From positions 5,235,001 through 5,299,000 of the forward strand of contig NZ_LT629750.1 in the NCBI RefSeq assembly GCF_900105125.1: a stretch of DNA of 64,000 nt, in the 5' to 3' direction. The stretch is from Bradyrhizobium canariense. GTDB lineage: Bacteria; Pseudomonadota; Alphaproteobacteria; Rhizobiales; Xanthobacteraceae. Made by a program: the position numbers and the translations under genes. The notes under the pieces were generated by a model, which ran no database searches, was not told where the DNA came from, and saw only the letters and a program-made list of their open reading frames with translations. This document shows, one piece after another, positions 37,445 to 45,983 of the stretch. How positions within the stretch are numbered: position 1 is the first letter of the stretch; each line of letters begins with the position of its first letter.

Positions 37445-38746
37445 ATGAGCAGCACCACCGGGCCGTCGGGCGCAATCCAAACCGCTGAAATCGAAGATTC
37501 CAGCCTGCTGGCGTTTTACCGCGACATGAAGCTGCCGGAGCGGCGGACGTTTTGGGCTTGCGCCGCGGGCTGGGCGCTCGACGGCATGGATTTCATGATC
37601 TATCCGCTCGTGATCGGTACCATCATCACGATGTGGAAGGTCGATGCGGGGACGGCCGGCCTTGCCGGTACCGTCACGTTGCTCGCCTCCGCCGTTGGCG
37701 GCTGGCTCGGCGGCTACCTGGCGGACCGCATCGGCCGGGTCAAAACCCTGCAGCTGACGATCCTGTGGTTTTCGGTTTTCTCGCTGGTCTGCGCCTTCGT
37801 GCAGAATTTCGACCAGCTGCTGATCGCCCGTGCGCTGCTGGGCCTGGGTTTTGGCGGCGAATGGGCCGCGGGCGCGGTGCTGATGGGCGAGTCGATCCGG
37901 CCGCAGTACCGGGGGCGCGCGGTCGGCTCGGTGCAATCCGGCTGGGCCGTCGGCTGGGGCCTGGCGGTGCTGTCGCAGGCGGTTCTGTTCTCGTATTTGC
38001 CGGCGGAGACCGCATGGCGCTGGATGTTCGCCGTCGGCGCATTGCCGGCACTCCTGGTGTTTTTCCTGCGCCGCTATGTGGAAGAGCCGGAGATCGCCGC
38101 CGCCACCCTCGCCAAACAGAATGCGAGTGGCGAGCGCCCGGGGCTTGCAGAGATCTTCAAGGGTCCGATTCTCAAGACCACCATTCTGGCGTCGCTCGCG
38201 GTGACCGGATGTCAGGGTGGCTATTACGCGATCACCTTCTGGGTGCCGCGCTTCCTCACCACCGAACGCAAACTTTCGGTCGTGAGTTCGACCGGTTATC
38301 TTTCCGCTTTGATCATCGGCTCGTTCGTCGGCTATCTCGTCGGCGCCTGGCTTGCCGACAAGATCGGCCGGCGCAAGCTGTTTTTGTATTTTTCTCTCGG
38401 CGCCATCGCCGTCATCATCGCCTATACGCAACTGCCGCTGACCAATGAGATCCTGTGGGTGCTGGGCTTCCCGCTCGGCTTCTTCGCTTCGGCTTATTTC
38501 TCGGGCGTCGGCGCATTCCTGACCGAGCTCTATCCGACGCGGCTGCGCGGATCGGGCCAGGGCTTTTGCTACAATTTCGGACGCGGCATCGGCGCGCTGT
38601 TTCCATTCCTGGTCGGCGCCCTCTCGACCACGACATCGCTCGCCAACGCCATCGCGATTTTCGCGGTCGCGGCTTACGGCCTGTTTTTCCTGGCGGCATT
38701 TGCGTTGCCGGAAACCCGCGGCCGGATCCTGCACGCGGATACCTAG
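37445..38746 (+). CDS. MFS transporter, aromatic/organic-acid:H+ symporter-like
   Basis: This 433-residue, 12-helix protein has the motif GGYLADRIGRVKTLQ between helices 2 and 3 and its repeat GAWLADKIGRRKLF in the second half. GWALDGMDFMIYPLVIGTI near the N-terminus and GLGFGGEWAAGAVLMGE in helices 4–5 are typical of the AAHS/SHS sugar and carboxylate groups. I use ATG 37445, with GAGGAA upstream; ATG 37418 would add nine residues. It may share a transcript with the SDR gene 36 bases downstream. Confidence 0.88.
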   Translation: MSSTTGPSGAIQTAEIEDSSLLAFYRDMKLPERRTFWACAAGWALDGMDFMIYPLVIGTIITMWKVDAGTAGLAGTVTLLASAVGGWLGGYLADRIGRVKTLQLTILWFSVFSLVCAFVQNFDQLLIARALLGLGFGGEWAAGAVLMGESIRPQYRGRAVGSVQSGWAVGWGLAVLSQAVLFSYLPAETAWRWMFAVGALPALLVFFLRRYVEEPEIAAATLAKQNASGERPGLAEIFKGPILKTTILASLAVTGCQGGYYAITFWVPRFLTTERKLSVVSSTGYLSALIIGSFVGYLVGAWLADKIGRRKLFLYFSLGAIAVIIAYTQLPLTNEILWVLGFPLGFFASAYFSGVGAFLTELYPTRLRGSGQGFCYNFGRGIGALFPFLVGALSTTTSLANAIAIFAVAAYGLFFLAAFALPETRGRILHADT

Positions 38747-38782
38747 GGTCAACATAGACAGAATAGAATCGGAGATCGTCCA

Positions 38783-39679
38783 ATGGCATCGCTCAAAGGC
38801 AAGACGATATTCGTATCGGGCGGCAGCCGCGGCATCGGGCTTGCGATTGCGTTGCGCGCCGCGCGTGATGGCGCCAATGTCGCGATCGCCGCGAAAACAG
38901 CCGAGCCGCATCCGAAGCTCAAAGGCACGATCTACACCGCTGCCGACGAGATCCGTGCCGCCGGCGGCAAGGCGTTGCCCATTATCTGCGATATCCGCGA
39001 GGAGGCGCAGGTGATATCGGCGGTCGACCAGACCGTCGCTGAATTCGGCGGCATCGATATCTGCGTCAACAACGCCAGCGCCATCAGTCTCACCAATTCG
39101 CAGGCAACCGACATGAAGCGGTTCGACCTGATGATGGGCATCAATACCCGCGGCACTTTCATGGTGTCGAAATATTGCATCCCGCATCTGAAGAAGGCCG
39201 GAAACCCGCACATCCTGATGCTGTCGCCGCCGCTCGACATGAAGGCAAAATGGTTCGAGCACTCCACCGCCTATACGATGGCGAAGTTCGGCATGAGCAT
39301 GTGCGTGCTTGGTCTGTCGGGTGAGCTGAGAGCAGCCGGGGTTGCGGTCAATGCGCTGTGGCCGCGTACGACGATCGCCACCGCCGCGGTCGGCAACCTC
39401 CTGGGCGGCGACGCCATGATGCGCGCAAGCCGCACGCCGGAGATCATGGGCGACGCCGCCTATGCCATCTTCACAAAGCCATCACGCGAATTCACCGGGC
39501 AATTCTGCATCGACGACAAGGTGCTTTACGACAGCGGCGTACGCGACTTTGAGCCCTACCGCGTCGATCCGTCCGTTGCGCTGATGTCGGATTTCTTCGT
39601 GCCCGATGACGACGTGCCGCCGCCCGGTGTCACGGTGCAGCCGCTGCCGTCCGTCGGCGGCGCGCAGAAACCGCGCTAG
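38783..39679 (+). CDS. Classical-type SDR, HSDL2-like
   Basis: This 298-residue short-chain dehydrogenase has FVSGGSRGIGLAIALRAARDGANV at the N-terminus, NNASAI in the centre, and the active-site Tyr-x3-Lys as YTMAK. The insertion EPHPKLKGTIYTAADEIRAAGGKALPI is the mark of the HSDL2 group, whose substrate is still unsettled (a fatty-acyl or steroid role is suggested in animals). PFTGQ-like EFTGQFCIDD is also characteristic. It stands behind the MFS transporter gene and could act on what it imports. Confidence 0.88.
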   Translation: MASLKGKTIFVSGGSRGIGLAIALRAARDGANVAIAAKTAEPHPKLKGTIYTAADEIRAAGGKALPIICDIREEAQVISAVDQTVAEFGGIDICVNNASAISLTNSQATDMKRFDLMMGINTRGTFMVSKYCIPHLKKAGNPHILMLSPPLDMKAKWFEHSTAYTMAKFGMSMCVLGLSGELRAAGVAVNALWPRTTIATAAVGNLLGGDAMMRASRTPEIMGDAAYAIFTKPSREFTGQFCIDDKVLYDSGVRDFEPYRVDPSVALMSDFFVPDDDVPPPGVTVQPLPSVGGAQKPR

Positions 39680-39685
39680 CTCTCG

Positions 39686-40351
39686 TCAGCGCCCGACGGT
39701 ATAGGGTCCGCCTTTTTCCAGCGCTCGCTTGTAGGCCGAGCGGGCGTGAATGCGGTCGAGAAACGCCATCGCTTTGGGATGACCGAGCTCGAGTCCGGCG
39801 CGCGCCGCGGCGGCTTCGAGCGGAAAGCTCATCTGGATATCGGCAGCGGTGAATTCATTGCCCGCGAACCATTCGCTGTTGCCGAGTTCACTTTCCCAGA
39901 ACGCCATGTGCTGCTTGAGTTGTGGATTGACCAGCGCGGTCAGCGCCTGATTGGAAACCTTGCGCACCAGCGGCCGCAGCAGCGCCGGTGCACGCTTCGG
40001 CATCAGCGTGAACAACAGCTTCAACAAAAGCGGCGGCATCGCCGAGCCTTCCGCATAATGCAGCCAATAGGTGTAGCGCAGCCGTTCCGGCGTTTTGGGC
40101 GGCGGAATCAGCCGGCCCTCGCCATAGGTGTCGATCAGATATTCGGCGATCGCGCCGGACTCCGCGATGGTGTTGCCGTTGTCGGTGATGACAGGTGATT
40201 TTCCAAGCGGATGGATCGCGCGGAGTTCCGCCGGCGCGCGCATGTCGGGCTGACGCTGATAGCGGACGATCTCGTAGGGAACACCAAGCTCTTCCAGCAA
40301 CCACAGCACGCGTTGCGAGCGGGAATTGTTGAGATGATGAACAGTGAGCAT
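39686..40351 (-). CDS. Glutathione S-transferase
   Basis: This 221-residue cytosolic GST has an N-terminal thioredoxin-like domain (LTVHHLNNSRSQRVLWLLEELGVPYE, with Ser or Asn near the start as the likely glutathione-activating residue; HPLGKSPVITDNGNTIAESGAI holds the cis-Pro and the ES glutathione contact) and a helical C-terminal domain from about residue 85 (WFAGNEFTAADIQMSF). I start at ATG 40351, with GGGGGA just upstream. It is divergent from the DUF2239 gene, and the palindromes between them may control both. Confidence 0.9.
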   Translation of the reverse strand: MLTVHHLNNSRSQRVLWLLEELGVPYEIVRYQRQPDMRAPAELRAIHPLGKSPVITDNGNTIAESGAIAEYLIDTYGEGRLIPPPKTPERLRYTYWLHYAEGSAMPPLLLKLLFTLMPKRAPALLRPLVRKVSNQALTALVNPQLKQHMAFWESELGNSEWFAGNEFTAADIQMSFPLEAAAARAGLELGHPKAMAFLDRIHARSAYKRALEKGGPYTVGR

Positions 40352-40461
40352 GGCAATTCCCCCAAGCGTTTTCGATGAGTTCTGCTCGTAGCAGCGGTTG
40401 TCACGGTTGGCGATTGGACTGGGGTCGGATGCCACCGATCCCTCGGGGCCGACTTTCTAAT

Positions 40462-40505
40462 ATTTACCCGGGTGATATTGACATTTTAATTTACCCGGGT
40501 AAATT
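40462..40505. promoter_or_regulatory. Two ACCCGGGT palindromes with TTGACA promoter
   Basis: Site 1 is ATTTACCCGGGTGAT (40462–40476); site 2 is AATTTACCCGGGTAAATT (40488–40505), a perfect 18-bp palindrome. Their centres are 27 bp apart. A consensus -35, TTGACA, lies at 40478–40483 between them, so site 2 covers the spacer and -10 of the promoter that reads into the DUF2239 gene. This is the geometry of a repressor operator. Confidence 0.8.
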
Positions 40506-40534
40506 ATATGAGACGTCAATATCAGGATATTGCA

Positions 40535-41152
40535 ATGGCTCAAGCTGTTTCCACTTCGTTTACTGCCTTTTCCGGCCATCAGCGGCTGGTTTCAGGCCCA
40601 CTGGCCGAGGTTGCACTCGCGGTGATGAAGGCTTCAGGAAGCGCCGCTGCGGAGCCTATCGTCATCTTTGACGATGCCACCGGCCGCTCGATCGACCTCA
40701 ATCTTCGCGGCACCGAGCGAGAGGTGGTGGCACGCTTGCCTCAGCCGCCTTCGAACCTGGAAACACCGGTCGACGAGCTTTCCGCGCCGGAGCCGCGTGG
40801 GCGCGGGCGGCCGAAACTTGGCATTGTGGCCCGCGAAGTCACGCTACTGCCCAGGCATTGGGAGTGGCTGGGGACACAGCCCGGCGGCGCGTCGGTCGCG
40901 CTGCGAAAACTGGTTGAGGAAGCGCGTCGTTCGAGCGGCGACCGCGACCGTAGCCGTGCCGCGAGAGACGCAGCCTATTATTTCATGTCGACGATGGCGG
41001 GCAATCTGCCGGACTTCGAGGAAGCGTCGCGGGCTTTGTTCGCGGACGACCGGCGACGGTTTGTCAGCCTCATTGCGGGCTGGCCTGGCGATATCCGCGA
41101 CCACATCGTCAGGCTTGCCTTTAATGATCACGTCGAACCAGCTTCCGCGTGA
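40535..41152 (+). CDS. DUF2239 family protein, possible DNA-binding autoregulator
   Basis: This 205-residue protein is of the DUF2239 family as I recognise it. The N-terminal part (FTAFSGHQRLVSGPLAEVALAVMKA, IVIFDDATGRSIDLNLRG) is a small alpha/beta unit. The middle, RGRGRPKLGIVAREVTLLPRHWEWL, then GGASVALRKLVEEARR, reads like an AT-hook-type basic stretch followed by a ribbon-helix-helix: a strand, a helix and a second helix. The remainder is helical. The palindromic operator pair in its promoter fits autorepression, but no binding has been shown that I know of. I use ATG 40535; an in-frame start at 40508 adds nine residues. Confidence 0.75.
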   Translation: MAQAVSTSFTAFSGHQRLVSGPLAEVALAVMKASGSAAAEPIVIFDDATGRSIDLNLRGTEREVVARLPQPPSNLETPVDELSAPEPRGRGRPKLGIVAREVTLLPRHWEWLGTQPGGASVALRKLVEEARRSSGDRDRSRAARDAAYYFMSTMAGNLPDFEEASRALFADDRRRFVSLIAGWPGDIRDHIVRLAFNDHVEPASA

Positions 41153-41289
41153 TCGCGGCGCTCCGCTGTACTGCAGGCCTTTGGAAGTCGCGTATCGCGC
41201 CGGGCCACAATATTACGATCGTCATAAAATAGTGGACGCGCCACACCCGCTGCGCCACAATATCCCGGAAAAGAAACAGGGAGGCAGTT

Positions 41290-41898
41290 TTGACTCGGAC
41301 AAGCCCGCAATTCATGTTCGATTTCGGCAGCCCCAACGCGTTCCTTAGCCACGAGGCCATTCCGGCGATCGAAAAGCGCACCGGCGTGAAGTTCGAATAT
41401 GTGCCGATTCTACTCGGCGGCATCTTCAAGGCCACCAACAACAAATCCCCGGCGGAAACCCTTGCCGGCGTCAAGAACAAGCCCGCGTTCTATGCGCTGG
41501 AGACCGAACGCTTCGTGAAGCGCTTCGGGGTCAAACCCTACACCTGGAATCCGTTCTTTCCGGTCAACACCCTCAATCTGATGCGTGCCGCCGTCGCCGC
41601 GCAATTGGAGGGCGTATTCGAGCCATACATCGAGGCGGCGTTTCATCATATGTGGAGCGAGCCAAAGAAAATGGACGATCCGGACGTGGCGGCCAAGGCC
41701 CTGACGGCGTCCGGCCTCGATGGGGCAAAGCTGCTCGCACGCGCACAGGAACCCGAGGTCAAGGCCAGGCTGATCGCGAACACCCAATCGGCGGTCGAAC
41801 GCGGCGCGTTCGGCTCGCCGACCTTCTTCGTCGGCAAGGAGATGTTTTTCGGCAAGGAGCAGCTGCGCGAAGTCGAGGAATTGATCTCGGGGAAGTGA
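41290..41898 (+). CDS. 2-Hydroxychromene-2-carboxylate isomerase/DsbA-family protein
   Basis: This 202-residue protein has a thioredoxin fold with a helical insertion, as in HCCA isomerases of naphthalene breakdown and kappa-class GSTs. Signatures are FMFDFGSPNAFLSHEAIPAIEKRTG at the start, with Ser as the glutathione-binding residue in place of CxxC, and the C-terminal cis-Pro motif RGAFGSPTFFVGKEMFFGKEQL. No ring-cleavage genes are near, so the natural substrate is open. The start is a TTG; no ATG fits the fold better. Confidence 0.9.
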   Translation: MTRTSPQFMFDFGSPNAFLSHEAIPAIEKRTGVKFEYVPILLGGIFKATNNKSPAETLAGVKNKPAFYALETERFVKRFGVKPYTWNPFFPVNTLNLMRAAVAAQLEGVFEPYIEAAFHHMWSEPKKMDDPDVAAKALTASGLDGAKLLARAQEPEVKARLIANTQSAVERGAFGSPTFFVGKEMFFGKEQLREVEELISGK

Positions 41899-42101
41899 TA
41901 GCGGCGCCGAAGGCTTTAGCGTATTCGCGGGACGCCACGGCGGAGCCAAGTGCAGCGCCTGGACATTCGAGCTGGAGATACGTCCGTTCGGAGAAAAGTG
42001 GTAATTTGGCGAGTGCCGGATGGTGAGCCGCGAATGGAAGCTTCCCGTTCGCTATTCGCCACCCGGTACCCGCCCTCAAGCAACAACAAAAGGACTGAAC
42101 A

Positions 42102-43022
42102 ATGCGTATTCTCGTGGTCGGTGCCGGTGCGATCGGCGGATATTTCGGTGGCAGATTGTTGCAGGCCGGTGGCGATGTAACTTTTCTGGTCCGGCCACGA
42201 CGTGCGTCTGAACTCGCCTCCGCGGGCCTTGTGATCAAAAGCCCCAACGGCGATGTAACGCTGAAAAATCCCCCGGCCGTTCAGGCCGACAAGCTCGCTG
42301 AAAAGTTCGACGTCGTCCTGTTGAGCTGCAAGGCGTTCGATCTCGAGGACGCGATCAAGTCATTCGCGCCGGCCGTCGGTCCCCAAACATCCATCATCCC
42401 GCTGCTCAACGGCATGCTGCACCTCGACGTGCTCGACAACAAGTTCGGAAGCGAGCGCGTGCTCGGCGGCCTCTGCGCGATCGCGGTCACGCTCAACGAC
42501 AAGCGCGAAGTGGTGCAGCTGCAACCGATGCAGTCGCTCACTTTCGGCGAGCGCGACGGCAAAATGTCGGACCGGGTTCGCGCCATCGCCAAGGTCTTCG
42601 CCAGCGGCAATTTCGGCTCGGTCGCCAGCGAAGTCATCATTCAGGAAATGTGGGAGAAGTGGGTGTTCCTGGCCTCACTCGCTGCCTCGACCAGCCTGAT
42701 GCGCACATCGATCGGCAATATCCTGGCTGTGCCGGGCGGCCGGGATTTCATTCTCGGCATGCTTGATGAATGCACCGCGGTCGCAACCGCCGCGGGCAGC
42801 GCTCCTCGCGCGCCGTTTCTGGAGCGTGCGCGCGGGATGTTGACCACCGAGGGATCGCAGATGACGGCATCAATGTTCCGCGACATCAAGGTAGGCGCGC
42901 CAGTTGAAGCCGATCACGTGATCGGCGACCTGACCGCGCGCGGAGATGCCGCCAAGGTGCCGGTGCCAAAGCTGCGGATCGCTTACACCCATCTCAAGGC
43001 GTATGAGAAGCAACGGGGGTGA
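42102..43022 (+). CDS. 2-Dehydropantoate 2-reductase family (ApbA/PanE)
   Basis: The family reduces ketopantoate to pantoate with NADPH for coenzyme A synthesis. The 306-residue protein has the nucleotide motif VVGAGAIGGYFGGRLL and FLVRPRRAS. The substrate region includes LLSCKAFDLEDAI with the catalytic lysine, LLNGMLHLDVL, and WEKWVFLAS. PanE paralogues with other substrates are frequent, so the pathway is not certain. About 200 bases separate it from the upstream gene. Confidence 0.88.
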   Translation: MRILVVGAGAIGGYFGGRLLQAGGDVTFLVRPRRASELASAGLVIKSPNGDVTLKNPPAVQADKLAEKFDVVLLSCKAFDLEDAIKSFAPAVGPQTSIIPLLNGMLHLDVLDNKFGSERVLGGLCAIAVTLNDKREVVQLQPMQSLTFGERDGKMSDRVRAIAKVFASGNFGSVASEVIIQEMWEKWVFLASLAASTSLMRTSIGNILAVPGGRDFILGMLDECTAVATAAGSAPRAPFLERARGMLTTEGSQMTASMFRDIKVGAPVEADHVIGDLTARGDAAKVPVPKLRIAYTHLKAYEKQRG

Positions 43023-43050
43023 GGTTCACACATCCGCGATTCCCTCGAGA

Positions 43051-43138
43051 TGGCCGGGCTTGATCCGGCCATCCACGTCTTGAGGCTACTCAAGCAGGTA
43101 CCGCAAATAAGTTTACGCAGTCTGCGCAACGCAGACTG
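43051..43138. repeat. Dispersed palindromes between convergent genes
   Basis: TGGCCGG (43051–43057) pairs with CCGGCCA (43065–43071). CAGTCTGCG (43118–43126) pairs with CGCAGACTG (43130–43138) across a CAA loop. Lying between the ends of panE-like and cytochrome genes, they may stop both transcripts. The first hairpin resembles part of the element at 14822. Confidence 0.6.
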
Positions 43139-43177
43139 CTATGGCCGGGCAGGACCGTCTGGTCAGATTATCGTGTC

Positions 43178-43774
43178 TCACAAATGCGCGAGATAATGCG
43201 CGAGCGCGGTGATTTCCTCGTCGCTCAAGGGATAGGCGACATCCGTCATCGCAGCTCCCGCGCCGCCGGTCCGTACGCCTGATTTATAGTCGTGCAGCGC
43301 CTTGACGAGAACTTCCTCGCGCTGGCCGGCGAGGCGGGCAACGGCCTTCGTTCCCGCATATGAATCGGTATGGCAGGATGCACAGCGCCGGCCAACGGCA
43401 GCCTGCGCGCCCTTCTTCGACAGATCGGGGTTGTCGTCGGGCTTTGCATTTTTCGGCGGGGTAAGCGAAGCAAAGTAAGCGCCGAGAATGCGAATATCTT
43501 CATTACTGATCTGTTCGGCGATCGGCTGCATCTGCTCGTTCTTGCGCGCACCGCCGCGGAAGAAAACCAGTTGCCACTGAATGAACTGATCCTGCTGGCC
43601 GGCCAGCGATGGAATGTTCTCGGTTTGCGAAATGCCGTTATCGCCATGGCAGCCGGCGCATATTTCGGCCTTTTCCTTGCCGGCGGCTACGGCGTCGGCC
43701 GCGCGAGCGCTCACCATCGGCGCCAGTCCCAGGGCGAGGCCGCACCATGCATACAAGGCGAACCGACTGCGCAT
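43178..43774 (-). CDS. Diheme c-type cytochrome (cytochrome c4-like)
   Basis: This periplasmic electron carrier has 198 residues. A signal peptide (MRSRFALYAWCGLALGLAPMVSARA) is followed by two cytochrome c domains with heme motifs CAGCH at residues 39–43 and CASCH at 131–135; distal Met ligands are available in the EQMQPIAEQ and AAMTDVAYPL regions. Internal duplication of this kind is typical of cytochrome c4. ATG 43774 gives a standard signal peptide; ATG 43789 is an alternative. It lies downstream of a sorbosone-dehydrogenase-like gene on the same strand and may take its electrons. Confidence 0.9.
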   Translation of the reverse strand: MRSRFALYAWCGLALGLAPMVSARAADAVAAGKEKAEICAGCHGDNGISQTENIPSLAGQQDQFIQWQLVFFRGGARKNEQMQPIAEQISNEDIRILGAYFASLTPPKNAKPDDNPDLSKKGAQAAVGRRCASCHTDSYAGTKAVARLAGQREEVLVKALHDYKSGVRTGGAGAAMTDVAYPLSDEEITALAHYLAHL

Positions 43775-43858
43775 GTCTGAAATTCCCATTCCGTACGCCA
43801 GAAAACAAAGGGCTGCGGTTGCCTGTTCAAGCAGCCGCAGCCCTCGAATGTTCCGCGC

Positions 43859-45118
43859 TTACTTCTTGCTATAGCTGATGCGATAGATCGCACCGGCCCA
43901 ATCGTCAGCGACGAGGATCGAACCGTCCTTGGCCAGAATGATGTCGTCCGGCCGGCCGAGATAGCCCTGGTCGCCTTCGATCCAGCCCGATGCGAACACT
44001 TCCTGCTTGGGATTCTTGCCGTCGGGACCGACGATCACGCGCACGATCCGGCCGCCCTGATATTTATGCCGGTTCCAGGAGCCGTGTTCGGCGATCAGGA
44101 TGTTGTCCTTGTAATCGGCGGGGAACTGGTCGCCGGTATAGAACTTCATGCCGAGCGGAGCCACATGCGCACCGAGCTTGAGCACTGGCGGGGTGAATTC
44201 CGAGCATTTGTGGCCCATCGCAAACTTCGGATCGGGGGTGTCACCCTGATGGCAATAGGGATAGCCGAAATGCTCGCCGAGCCGCGAGATCATGTTGAGC
44301 TTGTCGCTCGGCATGTCGTCGCTCATCCAGTCGCGCGCGTTTTCGGTGAACCAGTACTTGCCGGAGCGTGGATCGACATCGCCACCGACGCTGTTGCGAA
44401 CACCGAGCGCCACCAGTTGGGCATTGCCGGTCTTGGGATCGACGCGGCGGATCTGTGACACGCTGGTCGGCGGAATGCCGATGTTGAAGGGAGGTCCGAA
44501 CGGAATGTAGAACCAGCCCTCTTTGTCCTGCGCCAGATATTTCCAGCCGTGCGCCGCGTAGGACGGCATGTCGTCATAGACCACGGTGCCGTCGCCAAGC
44601 TTGTCAAGATTGGCTTCCGCATTGTCATACCTGATCAACTTGTCGACCGCGATGACGTAGAGCGCGCCGTCCTTGAACGCGAGACCGGTGGGCATGTTCA
44701 GGCCCTTGAGAATGGTCTTGACCTCTTTCTTGCCGTCCTTGTCGGTGATGGCGTAGACGTTGCCGAGACCGAACGAGCCGACGAACAGCGTGCCCTTGTC
44801 GCCCCAGGCCATCTGCCGTGCAGCCAGCACCCCGGGTGCGTAGACTTCAATCTTGAAGCCCGGCGGCAACTTGATCTTCTTGACCAGCGAAGCGAGTTCC
44901 GCTTCCGATGCGCCGGTCGGCGGACCAGATGGCGGCGCCAAGCCCTTTTGCGCTTCGGTTTCATCGCCGAGGAACCAGTCGTCCGGCGGATGCGTCCAGA
45001 ATTCCTTGGTGCCCGACTGATAGCTGTGGAGCTTTTGCTGGGCGTTGACCTGGCCGGCCCCCGCAACAAAAGCAATTGCTGCGAGTGCTAGAACAGATCG
45101 ATTGAGCGTCGATTTCAT
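43859..45118 (-). CDS. Sorbosone/PQQ-type sugar dehydrogenase, secreted
   Basis: This 419-residue periplasmic protein has a signal peptide ending VNAQ and a six-bladed propeller of the soluble quinoprotein dehydrogenase type. Typical blocks are LPPGFKIEVYAPGVLAARQMAWGDKGTLFVGS, NMPTGLAFKDGALYV, GVRNSVGGDVDP, GYPYCH, and AEHGSWNR near the C-terminus. The family oxidises sugars or sorbosone and passes electrons to a carrier. A cytochrome gene 84 bases downstream on the same strand is a plausible partner. PQQ dependence is inferred from the family. Confidence 0.88.
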   Translation of the reverse strand: MKSTLNRSVLALAAIAFVAGAGQVNAQQKLHSYQSGTKEFWTHPPDDWFLGDETEAQKGLAPPSGPPTGASEAELASLVKKIKLPPGFKIEVYAPGVLAARQMAWGDKGTLFVGSFGLGNVYAITDKDGKKEVKTILKGLNMPTGLAFKDGALYVIAVDKLIRYDNAEANLDKLGDGTVVYDDMPSYAAHGWKYLAQDKEGWFYIPFGPPFNIGIPPTSVSQIRRVDPKTGNAQLVALGVRNSVGGDVDPRSGKYWFTENARDWMSDDMPSDKLNMISRLGEHFGYPYCHQGDTPDPKFAMGHKCSEFTPPVLKLGAHVAPLGMKFYTGDQFPADYKDNILIAEHGSWNRHKYQGGRIVRVIVGPDGKNPKQEVFASGWIEGDQGYLGRPDDIILAKDGSILVADDWAGAIYRISYSKK

Positions 45119-45470
45119 CGCGTCACTCCCTATGCGGCCAATGCGGCTGCTTGCGTTATTTATTTTGAAGGCTTCGAGAGATGAAGTTTGGTCTGGGTGA
45201 GATGATCAGACAGGAAAATGTTAGCACATTCATTGCGGGAGAGAAGCGTGCACCGCGCAGCTTCGCAACGCTCCAACAAATTTGAGAAGAAATTTCTCTA
45301 CCCGGATTTCGTTCGAGACGATTTTGTGCTCGCTGCACTGCGGAATCGTTGCGAATACTTTGGGCAGCCAACGAGCTCGACCGCGCAGCGACGTATTCCG
45401 ATAGCCATAACGCTGCATGATCCGGCAGCGGTCCCGGCGAGATCGAAGCATGGCATCACGTTGTGCAAAA
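45119..45470. other. Noncoding stretch upstream of sugar dehydrogenase gene
   Basis: This stretch should hold the promoter of the sugar dehydrogenase gene on the minus strand. No credible open frame, no RNA and no clear repeat is seen. Base composition is a little more AT-rich near 45150–45300. Confidence 0.35.
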
Positions 45471-45497
45471 CGAAAAGCCCGCCGATAGGGCGGGCCT
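45471..45497 (-). terminator. Rho-independent terminator of tRNA-Gly
   Basis: On the minus strand GCCCGCC and GGCGGGC (45489–45495 and 45477–45483) form a 7-bp GC stem followed by TTTTCGTTTT. It is 28 bases after the end of the tRNA. Confidence 0.85.
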
Positions 45498-45524
45498 TCG
45501 TCAAAAACTGTGCCATGAGAAATC

Positions 45525-45599
<75 letters not shown>

Positions 45600-45983
45600 A
45601 TCCGAGAAAGTGGCGGCGATCGCTCGCCGGCAACTGGCAGAGCTATGCCAAATGTGACCCATGAATGCAACAGCCGCGCGCAGCGCCGGATCGGCTTTCA
45701 GCTCCGATATCGGTTGTAAAACGTCGAATCCGTCCGAAATGGCGCGATTGGGTGTCAAATAGTTGCTTATGGCGCCGATCGGCACGTCGTCGGGTCGCCC
45801 GCGGCCGGGGTGATTTTGCCGGCTTCAAGGCGATCGGGGTAATCGCAGGGTAGGGGTGCGACGATTTTGGGAGGCGATTGAAATTTGCAGGCAACCCGCC
45901 ACTTAGGGGGTGAGAACTTCTGAACCACCGGGCTGGGCCGTGCTAGAACAGGCTCAAACCTTCAGACATCAGACGAGGATCCC
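45600..45983. other. Noncoding stretch between tRNA-Gly and cnoX
   Basis: These 384 bases hold the divergent promoters of tRNA-Gly and cnoX. Neither strand has an open frame with codon bias. No tRNA, hairpin with T-tract or repeat was found. Confidence 0.4.

Noticed and set aside
36761..39262. Minus-strand open frame of 833 codons across ggt, MFS and SDR genes
   Set aside because: It runs against three well-supported genes and has the arginine- and histidine-rich look of an antisense frame.
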